Assembly (NCBI GenBank): GCA_035699745.1
Contig: DASSPH010000104.1
Location: 1-64,000, forward strand
DNA from: Vicinamibacterales bacterium
GTDB lineage: Bacteria > Acidobacteriota > Vicinamibacteria > Vicinamibacterales > 2-12-FULL-66-21
Direction: 5' to 3'
Length of the DNA stretch: 64,000 nucleotides
The position numbers and the translations under genes are program-made. Of the stretch, positions 63,597-64,000 are shown one piece after another (position 1 is the first letter of the stretch; each line of letters opens with the position of its first letter). The notes below the pieces were generated by a model. It saw nothing but the letters and a program-made list of their open reading frames with translations. It did no database searches and was not told where the DNA came from.

Positions 63597-64000
63597 ACAC
63601 GCCCTTTCCGACCTTGCGCCCCAGCCGTCCCGCCTTCACGTACTGCGCGAGCAGGGGGCACGGCCGGTACTTCTCGCCCAGGCTGCGGTGCAGGTATTCG
63701 AGGATGCTGAGCCTTGTGTCGAGGCCCACCAGATCGACCAGCTCGAAGGGGCCCATCGGATGGTTCAGTCCGAGCTTGAGCGCCTTGTCGATGTCGCGCG
63801 CCGAGGCGACCCCTTCCATCAGCATGTAGAACGCCTCGTTGCCGATGCTGGCGTTCACCCGCGTGGTGATGAAGCCGGGGGATTCGCGCACCATCACGGT
63901 CTCCTTGCCCATCGCCCGCGCCACCTGCTCGATCGTCGCCAGCGTATCCGGCGTGCTCTCGAGCGCCTGCACGATCTCGACGAGCTTCATCCGATGGACC
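63586..64000 (-). CDS. 3-hydroxyacyl-CoA dehydrogenase, C-terminal part (5' end outside window)
   Basis: The visible 137 codons are in frame from the window edge (VHRMKLVEIVQALEST onward). They include the catalytic and dimer domain of a 3-hydroxybutyryl-CoA dehydrogenase: SPGFITTRVNASIGNEAFYM, DIDKALKLGLNHPMGPFELV, DLVGLDTRLSILEYLH, GRLGRKVGKGVYEY. The internal ATG near 63990 is not the start, because the preceding residues VHR match the family's usual NPV-x-x-MKLVE context. The NAD-binding domain lies beyond the window. It oxidises the hydroxyacyl-CoA made by the overlapping enoyl-CoA hydratase. Confidence 0.95.
   Translation of the reverse strand, partial: VHRMKLVEIVQALESTPDTLATIEQVARAMGKETVMVRESPGFITTRVNASIGNEAFYMLMEGVASARDIDKALKLGLNHPMGPFELVDLVGLDTRLSILEYLHRSLGEKYRPCPLLAQYVKAGRLGRKVGKGVYEY

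Overview
The window is GC-rich and densely coded, with no rRNA, tRNA, IS element, phage or CRISPR that I can see. Its gene families point to an Acidobacteriota chromosome, most like the Vicinamibacteria side of the phylum. The indicators are two very long MacB/FtsX-type orphan permeases, an Oar-like TonB receptor with an N-terminal carboxypeptidase-regulatory domain, DUF5666 and DUF5777 proteins, a PVC-type ThuA/dehydrogenase pair, and a Ser/Thr kinase with TPRs. The taxonomic call is inference from gene content. No gap without a gene exceeds about 280 bp.

Layout, left to right. 1-3843: a MATE exporter cut by the window edge, a doubtful small ORF, and a sugar nucleotidyltransferase overlapping a galactokinase-like GHMP kinase. 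3882-10133: an orphan permease converging on a DegP-type protease that follows an OmpR/EnvZ-type two-component pair. 10387-11730: a DUF5666 lipoprotein. 11731-20446: an operon (TonB receptor, ThuA, giant SGNH/dehydrogenase/HEAT/azurin fusion) preceded by a perfect inverted repeat over a likely promoter. 20501-27598: a seven-gene TetR-led tripartite ABC-2 efflux operon. 27641-28065: a frameshifted four-helix-bundle gene. 28109-31290: a LytS/LytTR pair with LiaF-like and small membrane proteins. 31406-34358: an M24 peptidase, a diheme cytochrome and a secreted hypothetical. 34635-38354: a second orphan permease next to a MacB-type ATPase, then an RRM protein. 38474-41938: a CusF-SCO1 fusion and several small proteins, plus a nuclease-fold enzyme. 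41952-43905: ECF sigma, anti-sigma and thioredoxin. 44143-48337: a protease/beta-propeller/BamA-barrel fusion, a soluble zinc-binding anti-sigma-like protein, a thioesterase and a 7Fe-type ferredoxin.

48360-54720 is the most system-like region. An outer-membrane barrel protein, a cupredoxin-like secreted protein, a membrane histidine kinase and an NtrC-type sigma-54 activator form one tightly coupled operon. A 115 bp gap follows, holding a palindrome and a good -24/-12 sigma-54 promoter candidate. Next come a DUF5777 barrel and a cupredoxin lipoprotein. This reads as a self-contained regulated envelope copper-protein module.

54832-59913 encodes a 1693-residue secreted protein with 21 tandem pentapeptides, a C-type-lectin-like domain and a beta-helix. 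The window ends with a membrane Ser/Thr kinase, an enoyl-CoA hydratase and the C-terminal part of a 3-hydroxyacyl-CoA dehydrogenase, the last two being a fatty-acid or butanoate oxidation pair.

Two intergenic spacers (37041-37138 and 41615-41690) carry related AT-rich palindromic sequence that differs sharply from the surrounding coding DNA.
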